Shown in pieces: positions 12,101 to 22,602 of a stretch of DNA of 64,000 nt; position 1 is the stretch's first letter, and every line of letters begins with the position of its first letter. Location of the stretch: positions 455,889 through 519,888 of the forward strand of contig NMRB01000026.1 in the NCBI GenBank assembly GCA_002633025.1. The letters are read 5' to 3'. Below the pieces are notes generated by a model. The model was given only the letters and a program-made list of their open reading frames with translations. It was not told the DNA's origin and ran no database searches. The position numbers and the translations under genes are program-made. The DNA comes from Notospermus geniculatus (Eukaryota; Nemertea; Pilidiophora; Heteronemertea; Lineidae).

Positions 12101-15100
12101 TGGAAGAGAGTCATATAAATTATGGCTTGTGTAATTAGTGAGTAAACGAAGAGACAAAAGAGGCAATAGAGCTGCTAACTGGACACTCCAAAAAACCAAA
12201 AGAAGGGAATTAGCCTGGGGGGTCACTCCCCAAGACCTCAGATGCATGGTAAGAGAGTCAGTACTGTTGTCAGTGAATGAAAACTGACATCAGGTTGGAA
12301 ACTGCCAAATGATGTCCTTGTTTTTGCAGACCCCGGAGAAAAGTCGTACACCCTCTGGGAACGAGAGAAAACGTAAAAGAAAAGCTGCTGACGGAGATTC
12401 TGGGAACGGAAAAAATCACCGTGGGGAAGGTGGCACGAAGAAAATAAGCGAATATTTTAAGGTGAGTTTCACGATTTCTGGCCAATCTTGCCGAACAACT
12501 TTTGGTTGCTACATGTAAGAGCTTGGGTCTCCAGGCGCCTGGACGCATCAAGGTCCCCACCTCACTGGAGTTAGCAGTCCCTGGCAGGCATCATGCAAGT
12601 TCAGTCTTCATATAATGAGATGTATGTTTGTTTCAGCATCCACAGTCCCCGCAACAGGCCATGAACATGTTAGGACTACCGTTGGTACAGCCAACTCAAA
12701 ATAACAGCATGAATAGCTGTCTGTCTACTGACTTCACACGATTCCAACAACAGCCTTGTCAAATAACAAATAAACAAATACAGGTTGGTGAACTTTCTGA
12801 TTGGAGTTTAATGCCTTATCTGGTTGTTAACCATCTTCCTGTGTTTTTGTAGTACAGGCCAATCAGCTGGGCTTGTTAGGGATAAATCAGCCCATGTCAT
12901 CTCGAAGGTTGCTGGTTCAGTTCTCAGTTCTCATATGAAAGAGGGTGGCTTGGTTCAGCTGTTTGCAAAGTTGTCAACCTGAATTATCAAGAGGTGACAC
13001 ATCACCTGTCGGGCCCAAAAATTTGTCGTCTCTAACTTTTTGTACGAAACTTGACAATTTGATCTGTCCTTAGGGAAGTTCCAGATGTCTGATTATGTTT
13101 TTAATGCATAAGATTTTCACCTGTTCTAACTTCAGACGGAGATAACAGTGGCTCATCTGAAGCAACTGGAGGCCAAATCTGCATCAGATCTGGAGAAGAA
13201 GGATAGTACTATTGATGAACTGAATAGGGTGAGTCGTCGATCCTTCTTTCTGTTCTGTCAACTGAAAATGTGGATGAAGTTCTGGACAGGAATAGTATAC
13301 TGACACTTAATCCCTTCTTAGCCTCACATATGAATCCTTTCCCTCATGGTGACGTAAGGGTGTTTTGGTAAAGAGGTCTGCCAATTGTAGGACCTGAATC
13401 TGAGACCCTGACCCTCAGTCGTGTCTAAAACCTCTACACCTCTTTGTCTCCGTCTCTGCTCCTAATACCACAAGAATTTCAACCTACTTCAATCATTGTC
13501 TCCTCTCGTCGCAGCAAAATGAAGAGCTCCGTCGCCAGCTGACTGCCCAACAAAAACTTATAGACAAACAAAAGGAAAACATAGAAAAATGTATAGAAAT
13601 GAATAAAAAGTTACTAATTGAAAAGGTAAGGATGGTAGTTCTCATTTAGAAGCTGAGGGTAGTTACAGGTCTGCAGTATTGACGTCAAATGGAAAGGTTG
13701 TTGGCACTTAAACACTGCAATGTCTTCCAAGGCCAGTGACACCAGTGCAGTGCCTTCCAAGGCCAGTGACACCAGTGCAGTGCCGTCCAAGGCCAGTGAC
13801 ACCAGTGCAGTGCCTTCCAAGGCCAGTGACACCACTGCAATGTCTTTCAAGGCCAGTGACACCAGTGCAGTGCCGTCCAAGGCCAGTGACACCAGTGCAG
13901 TGCCTTCCAAGGCCAGTGACGCCACTGCAATGTCTTTCAAGGCCAGTGACACCACTGCAATGTCTTTCAAGGCCAGTGACACCAGTGCAGTGCCGTCCAA
14001 GGCCAGTGACACCAGTGCAGTGCCTTCCAAGGCCAGTGACGCCACTGCAATGTCTTTCAAGGCCAGTGACACCACTGCAATGTCTTTCAAGGCCAGTGAC
14101 ACCAGTGCAGTGCCGTCCAAGGCCAGTGACACCAGTGCAGTGCCTTCCAAGGCCAGTGACGCCACTGCAATGTCTTTCAAGGCCAGTGACACCACTGCAA
14201 TGTCTTTCAAGGCCAGTGCAGTGCCGTCCAAGGCCAGTGACACCAGTGCAGTGCCTTCCAAGGCCAGTGATGCCACTGCAATGTCTTTCAAGGCCAGTGA
14301 CACCACTGCAGTGCCTTCCAAGGCCAGTGACGCCAAGGCCTGCAGCACTTGCCGTTGCAATGCCTCTCAAGGCCAGCAGTGTTGGATAAATAAATTACAC
14401 CTACCAGGAGAAACAATCTGAGTTTATGTGGTCCATGCTGGAAAGCTAGGGTCAGACTCATGGAACCTATATGTGACATGGGTTCCTTTCTGATCAGAGT
14501 CAGAATTTTTGTCGTGAATTGATTGAGATGGATCCATCTCTCATGGTCGCAAACATCCAGTACCCAGGACTTGATTCATTTGATCTTTCAGAGTACATTA
14601 GAAAAGAAACAAACGCGAGAGAAGAGTATGGAGAATCGACTCCGACTCGGTCAGTTTGTGACACAAAGACAAGGTGCTACGTTCGTGGAGAATTGGACGG
14701 ATGGTTACGCATTCACAGATCTAATCAAGTAAGTTGTGGATCTGTCTGTACCTTGGGCTTTGACACCATTGTAACCACGTCCCTACTAGCCAAGCTAGCG
14801 GGTTCGTGAATTCAAGCTTTAGTTTGGTATCTTCCCATGGCCATGAACATTCAAATTTCATTCTGATAAATGGTGATTTTCCAGGCAACAGGAAAGAATT
14901 TCAGCCGAAAGAGAAGAAATCGACCGCCAACGGAAGTTACTAGTGAAGCGAAAACCAACATCTTCGATGACTGGGAAAGGGCGGAGGGATCATGATGGTT
15001 TTCTCAAGCCTGGCCAGGACAAGTGAGTGTTCGTACATACTCTGAAGGGGGAAGAATGTGATGACGTGGTCGGGTACATGGTTAGAGGTGCGCAGTGGTT

Positions 15101-18100
15101 AGAGCATTGAACTTGTAACTGAGAGGTCGTAGGTTCAATAACTGCTGAGTGATCACTGTGTAGGCCTACTCTCAAACGGTCTGAAGGAGCTACACTGTGT
15201 TCCCCAGCAAGGTTTCTGGAGAAGGCCTAGTAATGAAAGAATACTGCAGTTGAATGTACCTGTGTTTAATTCCTGTTTTACTTCACTGAGCTATATTTAT
15301 TTCATCGCATTTCAGACAATTGTCGATCCATGAATTCTTCGAGCAGGATGAAATCCTGAAGTTGCGACAGGTGTCTCTCAAGAAAGAAGACGTGGACCTT
15401 CAGATAGAATTAGAAAAATTAGAAAGGGAGAGAAATCTTCATATTAGGGAATTGAAACGAATAGCAAATGAAGACAACAGTAGGTGAGGAACAAGAGTAA
15501 TCGGACGTCCTTCTGTTGGGAGCTTCAGGGGCTGCTCTATTTGAGAGCTTTCTCGAGCAGTTGTCTCTATGGGCAACACAGGCATGAGAACAACAGGCAG
15601 TTGTTTGCGTCATTCATCTCCATGTAGGCCGTAAGGAAACCAACAATGATGGATTGCCATTGCGAGCAAACTAGCATGAAAAAACTCAAGTTGAGCAGTG
15701 CCTTTTCACTGAAATTTTGGTGTGGATTGGTCTGAATTGGAAATGTTAATTTGTTGTCAAAAGTTTTCACGTGTTTTCTCTGTCTCTCTTCCAGGTTCAA
15801 AGATCATCCAATTCTGAATGATCGATATCTGTTACTAAATTTGCTAGGAAAAGGAGGTTTCTCAGAGGTACACAAGGTATGTATCTATCGTTCTTCAATA
15901 ACAATTCTACAGTTGAGGATTATGAAATGGACTAAGACTCCTGGTGTGCGTTAACATGTCCAGTCATAATGGTGCCCCCTGGCACCGTTGGTCTATTCTA
16001 GTCATATTTTCCGCATGGAGCTATAGTATTCCAAGGGTGACTGTCGAAGGCAACTTTCCCCAAGGCTCTTTGGGTTTTCAAATTGTGTTGTCATCTCACT
16101 GCACTTTTCGAGGCCATCTCAAACCTTTGTCAGCAGTTTGATTTCCAATTTGCAGGGGTTCGATTTGAAGGAGCAGCGTTATGTGGCGTGTAAAATCCAT
16201 CAGTTGAACAAAGACTGGAAAGATGATAAGAAAGCCAATTATATAAAGTAAGTCTGGTTATCGGGCATATCAGGAACTCGACCAGGGCCAGAGTCTTTTG
16301 CCCGCTTGCACAATTGCTGAGTCAGCATCGGTCACTAACGTTGGTGTTATCTTGATACTGGTGTTGTCTCTTCAGTGAAGACCATATACAAACCAGCGCT
16401 TGAGCATCACCTCAGCGTTAGTACAAACGTTGGTTCAGCAACTGGACCCAAGCTTGTAGAAGTGGAGATCTGTACAGACTGAGCATAACTCTTGCTTGAG
16501 TTTGGTCCATTTCTAAACCTCCCCTCTCTCTTACAGACATGCAGTTAGGGAATATAACATTCACAAGCAGCTTGACCACCCTAGAATCGTTAAGTTGTAT
16601 GACGTCTTTGAAATTGACAACAATAGGTGAGTTTCAATGATTCCGGGAGGATACGGACATCTGAAATTGGCAGATTGTAAGCCTGGCTACTGCCATGTAT
16701 AAAACTAGGTGAGATGTCACCAGGCAGGGTCCCCGCCAGAGGGTACTTTGGGTACAAATATAGTACCCTAAAGAAATCTGAGGGTACGATATAGTACCCT
16801 GAAAAAATCACTTCAGTAATGTTTTTCTTTAATTTGTTACATTTCAAATGCAACTTTCATGCAGAAGGAAGACTACTTTTGCATTTTGGAGTGTAAAAAT
16901 GACTCTGGAGGCCATTATTAACAAAAAAAAATTTTTTGAAAAATTTTTGAAAAATTTTTTTCTCCCCCCCCCCCTCTTACAGGTCGTACCTTGGAAAAAA
17001 ATCCTGGCGGAAACCCTGCCAGGTCTGAGGTCTTTGCTGGTCGTCAGTGCTGGAACGTTTTCATAAAGAATGACTTGAATTGAGAGGTGTCCTGTTCAGA
17101 GAGAAATGACCAACTTAAGGCTGAGCTTGGGTGTCCTTAGTGATGAGGTGTCCTCCTGCCAGAGGTATCGACTGTAAAACTCCTTGTTGTTATATAAACA
17201 GTCTGATTGATGGATTCTTGTTTCCAGCTTTTGTACAGTTCTCCAGTACAGCGATGGTAACGACCTCGACTTCTACTTGAAACAAAACAAGACCATTCCA
17301 GAGCGAGAGGCCCGGTCGATCATGGTGCAGACAATCAACGCGCTGCGATATCTCAACGAAATCAAGCCACCAGTCATTCACTATGATCTAAAACCAGGTA
17401 AGTTTAGAATGTAGACAGCTTCTACAAATTGGTAGTAGAACAGAGAACTGATATAACTCTGATGAAATTGTGCTGTCTATCCTAACCATTAAGTTTGAAT
17501 GTGGTCAGGAAGAAGCTGGGTGTCTTGGCCACAAAATCAGCAAATCTGATATGTTGATGTGGATTTAAATGCATATTTGTTGCAATTTCAGGGAACATTT
17601 TACTAGGTTCAGGGAACGCCAGCGGTGAAATCAAAATCACTGACTTTGGTTTGAGTAAAATTATGGAAGAGGACAAATACCATCCTGATAGTGGTATGGA
17701 TCTTACTTCACAAGGTGCAGGGACCTACTGGTGAGTTTGGGGAGTCCGAGATGAATCGCTGGCTGACAATACAAATGTATTTGACTGATATCTATGTCCA
17801 GGGGGAATGAGTCTTTCACAAGCTTATTTTATCCACTTGGTAGTCAGAGTGTCACCTCTGAGGTTCCAGATTTGATTCCTAGTCAGGCCTGCTCCTCATA
17901 TGATGAAGAGAGCGACTTTGACAGCGAAGTGGTGTAGTGGTTAGCGAGACGGACTTCTGATCAGAAGGTCCCGGGTTCGATTCCCAGTCCTGACCAAGAA
18001 AAAAACACGCTCGCTTGTGACCTGGAGCAAGTCACTTTGCCTCACTTGCTTCACCCCACCCAGTTGTAAAAGGGGTACCTGGCTAGTAGTGATGGTCTAT

Positions 18101-20083
18101 GTGAATGTTAGTCCATGAGCGCTGAAATCAGCTGCCGGGACTGTAATACTCCCTGGGGAGTGGAGAAAGTTAATTGGAATGAACAGACCTATAGCTGGGG
18201 GTAATAATGTAAAGCGCATTGAGCAGGTCAACTGGAAATGCGCTATATAAGAACTAACATTATTATTAGATTATCCAGGCACTGTCTAAGACAAGAGGAA
18301 GAAAGACCTAGGGAAGGGAAGGGTGATATGGTGTATAATAAGACTTGATCTGGCTCCCCACATTACCCTTCACGACTTCATTGCAGGTATCTACCACCAG
18401 AGTGCTTTCATGTTGGGAAAGATCCCCCCAAGATCTCATCAAAAGTGGACGTCTGGTCTGTTGGTGTTATATTCTACCAATGTTTATATGGAAAGAAGGT
18501 AAGTGGGGGTTGTCAAAAATAGATTATTTCTGGTGTTGTGTGTGAAAAATTAAGGAGTGGTTGTCAGACTAGAGTTTGAGCAAACCTACGTGTGAAAATT
18601 ACATGTCACTGGGTTTGTTAAGTCATGTCAATTAATAAGTTCTTGCTGGTGAGAAATGCTAAGAAGCTTAGTGGCGTAGTTACCACGGCGTGTTGTCCTT
18701 GATACCAAGACCAAGTGGAGTTCCTTCAGGGGCTTTGCGGTTCCTGAGGTCCCACACCAGTTTTCAAGCTGATTTTGCACTCACGATTTTGCACTTCACC
18801 AATGGTGAAGATGTGGTCAATTTCAGTCGGCAGTCGGTATCAGTTCCTTGCGATCATATTCAATCACAGGCAGCAGGTTGCAAAGCAAGTTGCAATGCAG
18901 AAAATCAGCAGTGGATTCCTAGCTTTAGGGTGTTGGCCAGGTGACAGTTGGAGGGTTTCAACATCGTTTGGCGGCCACATCTCCTTTCAGCACACAGTTC
19001 ATCTCNTCCCCCCCCCCTCCTTCAACAGAGCTTGCACACCGTCATTGCAGACTTGAGGACTCCATATATTATGTACCCATGTGCCAGTCTCTGTCCTCCC
19101 ATTTGAGATCCCATAGAGCTACTTACATACAAGCTTGATTTCTTGTGTTTCAGAACTTCATCAGGAAATGTTTGGCGAAGAACAAGGAGATAAGGCCTGA
19201 CGTACTTCTACTAGCCAATGAAGATTACCTAAAGTCTCCTTCACAGAAATCCAAGTAGGTCTCAAACTTCTAAACTAGGCCTATTAAAACTTGTGTCGAG
19301 GTTCATTTGAGCAGTGGGAGGCTTACTGCTGTTAGAGCCGCTTGTTAGCGGTCCAGGAATGTCATGTCCACATCATTATGGATGACGTCATGGTGTGCAT
19401 TTCTTCTCTTTGACGTCAAATTCCATGACATCCTCGGACCACTAACTAGTGGCGGCCTCTAACGGCAGTAAAGTCTCCCATTCTGAGGTAAAAGGTAGAC
19501 CCAATTTTGGACAGCCCTTAATGGTCTGTGGGCTGATAATTCCTAGGATGTATTCAGCTTGTTGATAATTTCCAAGTTGGTCTGGTTTGTGCCCATGTGA
19601 GGTGGAATTTGACAACTGTTTGGTTGAAATAGGGATCTCTTCTACATAGTGCCTGAGGAAGACCCCGATTGGGGTCAAAAATTTGTGAAATATTCGGCCT
19701 GAAGAAATATTCCAGCCTGAAGAAGACCCCGGTTGGGGTCGAAAATTCGCAAACACTCTGGAAATTGCCTTTTCATTTATCATATATTGTGTGTCAATTT
19801 TTGTGCTTTTCTCCTCTTTGAAATATTCGGAGACGTCTTTCCGATTTATTGTTGAAATAGCAGTTGTTACACTTCATTATCGATGAATGATGCTTTTGCT
19901 TTAGTACCGCACTGTTCTACTGTGAGAAAAAAGTAATCAGTTTGCCTAAGCAGCTGTTGTATTCTCTCCTTCAGACATTCACAGGATGCAGTCTCATCAA
20001 ACTCGCACACCTCCTCCCACTCACAACCGTCGCAACATTCATCATCGACACCGAGTTCATTCTTGACTGGAAATGACCGATGA
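9156..20083 (+). CDS. TLK: Tousled-like serine/threonine kinase (TLK), exons duplicated at 5' end, one kinase exon missing
   Basis: TLK phosphorylates the histone chaperone ASF1 in nuclei during S phase and the DNA damage response (family knowledge). The start [21 protein letters not shown] matches the TLK1/2 N-terminus. A nuclear localisation run (ERKRKRKA) and a helical, coiled-coil-like middle follow, then the kinase domain: GKGGFS loop, ACKIH lysine, HYDLKPGN catalytic loop, DFGLSK and GAGTYWYLPPE. Exons: 9156-9233, 9500-9613, 10715-10846, 11028-11174 (second copy 11299-11376, 11641-11754, 12330-12461, 12637-12783), then 13136-13228, 13515-13625, 14592-14728, 14885-15022, 15316-15483, 15795-15876, 16156-16247, 16537-16626, 17228-17397, 17592-17730, 18387-18498, 19154-19254, 19975-20083. 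Using one copy these sum to 2013 bases, in frame throughout. About 40 residues (PFGHN to the start of the helix holding FIRKCLA) are absent between 18498 and 19154, where an N stands at 19006. The tail is rich in Ser and His. Confidence 0.95.
9703..10008. mobile_element. 306-bp MITE with TA target site, present only in copy A
   Basis: Ends are ACCCATTATTAGGCGCC and GGCGCCTAATGGGT (inverted, with a small insertion). It is flanked by TA at 9701-9702 and 10009-10010. The empty site is visible in copy B near 11845 as GATGATACACAGG. The TA target suggests Tc1/mariner or a similar superfamily. The interior shows no coding capacity. Confidence 0.85.
10013..10120 (-). repeat. Dispersed repeat with a GACCCC hairpin, minus strand
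   Basis: On the minus strand this reads CCTGAAGAAGACCC, a short hairpin loop, then GGGTCGAAAATTTGC. A second copy lies at 11845-11960 in copy B, and plus-strand relatives lie at 19655-19760. The next roughly 220 bases (to about 10630 in copy A and 12240 in copy B) are shared between the two haplotype copies and look like repeat-derived sequence, not coding. Confidence 0.5.
10176..10403. mobile_element. 228-bp MITE with CTGTAAAGCA ends, present only in copy A
   Basis: Ends CTGTAAAGCAGG and CTTGCTTTACAG are inverted repeats flanked by TA at 10174-10175 and 10404-10405. The empty TA site in copy B is at 12007-12008. The interior is dense in CGCGAAAATTTC words in both orientations. It resembles the element at 59502-59699 in both ends and interior, so the two form one family. 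Confidence 0.88.
11233..11233. other. Single-N join between TLK haplotype blocks
   Basis: The sequence before it is intron 4 of copy A (ending CCATCTTCCTGTGTTT). The sequence after it is the upstream flank of exon 1 again (GGGAGGAGCTAAATG). This is a contig join. Confidence 0.9.
11234..12850 (+). repeat. TLK 5' exon block, haplotype copy B
   Basis: Second version of TLK exons 1-4, shorter than copy A mainly because it lacks the two MITEs. Within the exons at least eight differences from copy A are seen (four in exon 2, two in exon 3, two in exon 4) and all are silent. It runs without an N into exon 5, so this is the copy that is contiguous with the rest of the gene. Confidence 0.85.
13721..14335. 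repeat. 30-bp minisatellite with 120-bp higher-order unit, in a TLK intron
   Basis: About twenty copies of a 30-bp unit ending AAGGCCAGTGAC lie between TLK exons 13515-13625 and 14592-14728. Four unit variants can be told apart by TGCCGTCC, TGCCTTCC, GCCACTGCAATG and ACCACTGCAATG. From about 13861 they cycle in a fixed order, giving a 120-bp higher-order period repeated three to four times. One unit near 14210 is shortened. Because 30 is a multiple of three and the unit has no stop in several frames, long false reading frames appear on both strands. Confidence 0.97.
15083..15240 (+). mobile_element. tRNA-derived SINE fragment in a TLK intron
   Basis: The stretch GCGCAGTGGTTAGAGCATTG resembles a pol III A box region, and GGTCGTAGGTTCAATAACT near 15125 resembles a B box (GGTTCRANNCC) with decay. 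This layout is that of a tRNA-like SINE head. The tail is not well defined. Confidence 0.6.
17085..17180. mobile_element. Partial MITE of the GGAACCTC family
   Basis: Shares GAGAGGTGTCCTG and GGTGTCCTTAG words with the elements at 5478-5645 and 27980-28123, but its ends are decayed. Confidence 0.45.
17840..17926 (+). mobile_element. Truncated SINE of the AGTGGTGCAGTGGAAAC family
   Basis: Keeps CACCTCTGAGGTTCCAG, a decayed B box (TTTGATTCCTAGTC) and the CTCATATGATGAAGAGAGCG downstream module seen in full at 34943-35165. It directly abuts a second, different SINE. Confidence 0.65.
17925..18270 (+). mobile_element. Full-length tRNA-derived SINE with TTA-repeat tail
   Basis: The head GTGGTGTAGTGGTTAGCGAG (A box) and GGTCCCGGGTTCGATTCCC (B box) form a tRNA-like unit of about 72 bases. 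A core of about 200 bases follows, with the word CAAGTCACTTTGCCTCACTT, then a 3' end TAAAGCGCATTGAG ... GCGCTATATAAGAAC and an ATTATTATT tail. This 3' end is typical of SINEs mobilised by L2/CR1-type LINEs. It lies between TLK exons 17592-17730 and 18387-18498. Confidence 0.85.
19006..19006. other. Single-N gap where a TLK kinase exon is missing
   Basis: The exon expected to follow [12 protein letters not shown], beginning PFGHN in the family, is not found between 18499 and 19153. The reading phase is 0 on both sides, so the lost exon is a multiple of three. The N precedes a poly-C run. Confidence 0.75.
19640..19765 (+). repeat. Two tandem copies of the GACCCC-hairpin repeat
   Basis: GCCTGAGGAAGACCCC, a short loop, then GGGGTCAAAAATT is followed 60 bases later by GCCTGAAGAAGACCCC, loop and GGGGTCGAAAATT. 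Same family as the minus-strand copies at 10013 and 11845. Confidence 0.6.
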
Positions 20084-21900
20084 TACCAGGAGGAACCACA
20101 GTCTTTTCCTTACATACACATTAAGACTTTTTCCATGTTTGCTAAGTTATATAAGGTGCATGGATTCGCTGTATATGATACCAATTCCTGTGGCGCTGAA
20201 GTTCTCTGGGACGAAGTCAGTGATGGGTGTGGACTCTTTTGGATCTTGATTTCAAAGTGAAAGTTGAATGGGTACAACTCGAACAGCTGCTGAAAGTTAT
20301 GCCAACAGTGAGAGTCGCATAAGGAGTAAATGGATAAGAATGTTTTGTAGTGCCATACTTGGCTGGGAATTCTGGATTGCCGAGAGAAACATGCATTGTG
20401 TTTGGTGGGATTTCTGTCCCATAGACTTGCAATGTCACATCGGAGTGCATTGATAAAAGGGTCATTGAGATGTCATTACTTTCTGATACCAAGGTGGGGT
20501 GATTGGCACTTGATGCAAAACTGTTTGAGTCACAGCCATCTGACCATCGTGCAGTCCTTCACTCTGCCACTACTGGTGCCATTTTGCGACTTCAATCCTG
20601 TTGATGTCAGGTGAAAACTGAAGAATTGAGTTTTGAGGAAGTTTCACTGGTTTAAAGTGATCTTTTTCTTTGGGTGGGAGCACAACAATCCGTATTTCAA
20701 CAGATTCTTGTGGAGCTCAACTTTTCAGAGAGAGGGACCTTTCGGGTCTTCTCATGCTTGGCATTCAATGCGTTACACATAAAATAACAACTCCGTCAAC
20801 TAGTTTTTCTGGATGACCTTTTTATCGAGACACTCTATACAACAGCCTAGCAGGCTATATCTGCCGTCTATAGACATTTCTCCTTCAGCCAATTAAATTG
20901 TGCTAGTGTAATGTGATAATAATTTTCACTGGTTTAAAGTGATCCTTTTCTTTGGGTGGGAGCACAACAATCCGTATTTCAACAGATTCTTGTGGAGCTC
21001 AACTTTTCAGAGAGGTGCCTTTCGGGTCTTCTCATGCTTGGCATTCAATGAGTTACACATAAACAACTCCGTCAACTAGTTTTTCTGGATGACCTTTTTA
21101 TCAAGGCACTCTATACAACAGCCTAGCAGGCTATATCTGCCGTCTATAGACATTTCTCCTTCAGCCAATTAAATTGTGCTAGTGTAATGTGATAATAATG
21201 ATATGCCGGACACTGTATGTGCGATGTTTCCACTTCTCATTCTCAATTCAAAACAGGCCCAAGTGGCTCGGGCCCGTTTGTTCAAAACTAAAGTCAGCAT
21301 TACTAGACATTAGCCTTTTCGTGGCATTTCCCTTTAGTTGAGCCCTTTGAGTCAATGCCAAGATGAGAGATTGCCAAAATAGTGCATGTATTGCACTGGA
21401 ATATACTGGGACCTGTGGCATTTGCATTTTGGGAGGACACCGTGATAAAGTGACAGTAAGCGAGTGAATTTTTGACCTGTAACATTCTAGTGGGTTTACA
21501 TACGCCTGTACTTCGTTGAGACGAAGAGCTGATGTCTCGTGAAAATGTCCCCTGTGATAATCCCTATGGGATAATCCCTTCCCGGGAATGAATGAAGTAC
21601 ATCAAGTACAATGTGCCTGTACACTTTGATGTATATGACGTGAGAAAATGGGGACAGTGATGTCAGAATGTTCCACTTCGCGAACTTTGCAGAAACACAG
21701 TAGCCTGGAGTTTGAACTTCATTTCAGTTCAAAGGAATCAGTCAACAGAAGTGAATTGGAGAATTACGTCATTTGCTCCAAAAATTACAACCGTTTCAAA
21801 TATTCTAGCTTTGGGGTTAAAAAGAACTTACATGTGAAAAGCATTTGTACATTTTGTCTGTGATAGTTCTGGGTAGAATAAAGCCCTCCAATGAGGCATT
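20084..21900 (+). other. TLK 3' UTR
   Basis: No further coding exon follows the TLK stop. An AATAAA signal lies at 21877-21882, about 1.8 kb after the stop, and is the most likely end of the transcript. The region includes an internal direct duplication at 20642-21200. Confidence 0.5.
20642..21200. repeat. Direct tandem duplication of about 290 bp in the TLK 3' UTR
   Basis: Unit one (20642-20933) and unit two (20934 to about 21200) both start TTTCACTGGTTTAAAGTGAT and end near GTGCTAGTGTAATGTGATAA. They differ by a few substitutions and short deletions. No N lies at the junction, so this can be a real duplication. Confidence 0.93.
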
Positions 21901-22602
21901 TGTGTTTTAGTTGCAGATTGTACTGGTCATTTTAAGAAACAAATTGATTAAAAAAATAAACGAATGTGAAATACTTGTATGCGAGTAATCCTTTGGAAAG
22001 GACTTAAGGGTTGATCGGATATGTGCTTTTTGATGGAAGGCTCGGAACTTATGTTTGCTGAAACTGAAGGGCTGGGGGCGCCATCAGCACTCATCCAAGG
22101 GACAGAATCCAGTGGGGGGTAGCGGCATGTATGATTGGCCAAGCTCACACTTTCCTTTGATCAGCAAGAATTTACCATTTCTTTGGGAGATCTTCAATTG
22201 CTTGTTCTTGTTCATGGGTTGTCCTATGATGTGTTGATATGTAAACTATTTTTGTCATTTCTGGATTATTTATGTAGTTTCACCCGTTAAGTCATTCAGG
22301 GGTTCTCTCTCTTCAGGAAGTTATGTATTTCTCCTCAGAGTGTATAATCTTGTTAAAATGTCTGCCCATAGTGCATGGACAGCATATCAGACTTGATCAT
22401 GGAGGCAAGTCATATTGACCCTTGTGGTAAAATGACCTTGGACCTTTTGAAGTACGGTAACTCGTCTGCTAGATTGATGTTCCCTTTTCTTAACTTTGAA
22501 TACCCTGATCTCTTACTCTGTACACAATGAAGGTTTTCTGGAGAAAAATTACTGGGGATACAGGAAATTTTTATTGAATTTGAATCGCTGAGGGCATTGT
22601 TT
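21901..22602. other. Intergenic sequence, nothing recognised
   Basis: AT-rich sequence between the TLK 3' end and a large gap. No gene or clear repeat border was found. Confidence 0.4.

Noticed and set aside
13721-14335. CRISPR array
   Set aside because: Repeats are directly adjacent with no unique spacers, in an animal intron.
13614-14421. Open frames of 217-248 codons on both strands with perfect peptide repeats
   Set aside because: They are produced by the 30-bp minisatellite, whose unit is a multiple of three and lacks stops. The real TLK exons flank it and splice over it.
14500-14592. Extension of the TLK exon upstream to 14498 (frame starting [14 protein letters not shown])
   Set aside because: The family sequence and the reading phase require the acceptor at 14590-14591; the upstream part is a different frame with no similarity to TLK.
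17925-17995. A functional tRNA gene
   Set aside because: It has A and B boxes but the anticodon stem-loop is a self-complementary TTCTGATCAGAA and a SINE body with TTA tail follows. It is a SINE head.
19655-19750. Hammerhead-ribozyme-like core (CTGAAGA, GACCCC hairpin, GAAA), also at 10013 and 11845 on the minus strand
   Set aside because: The core words fit loosely, but there is an extra base before stem II and I could not find stems I and III around them. It is more likely just a conserved hairpin of a dispersed repeat.
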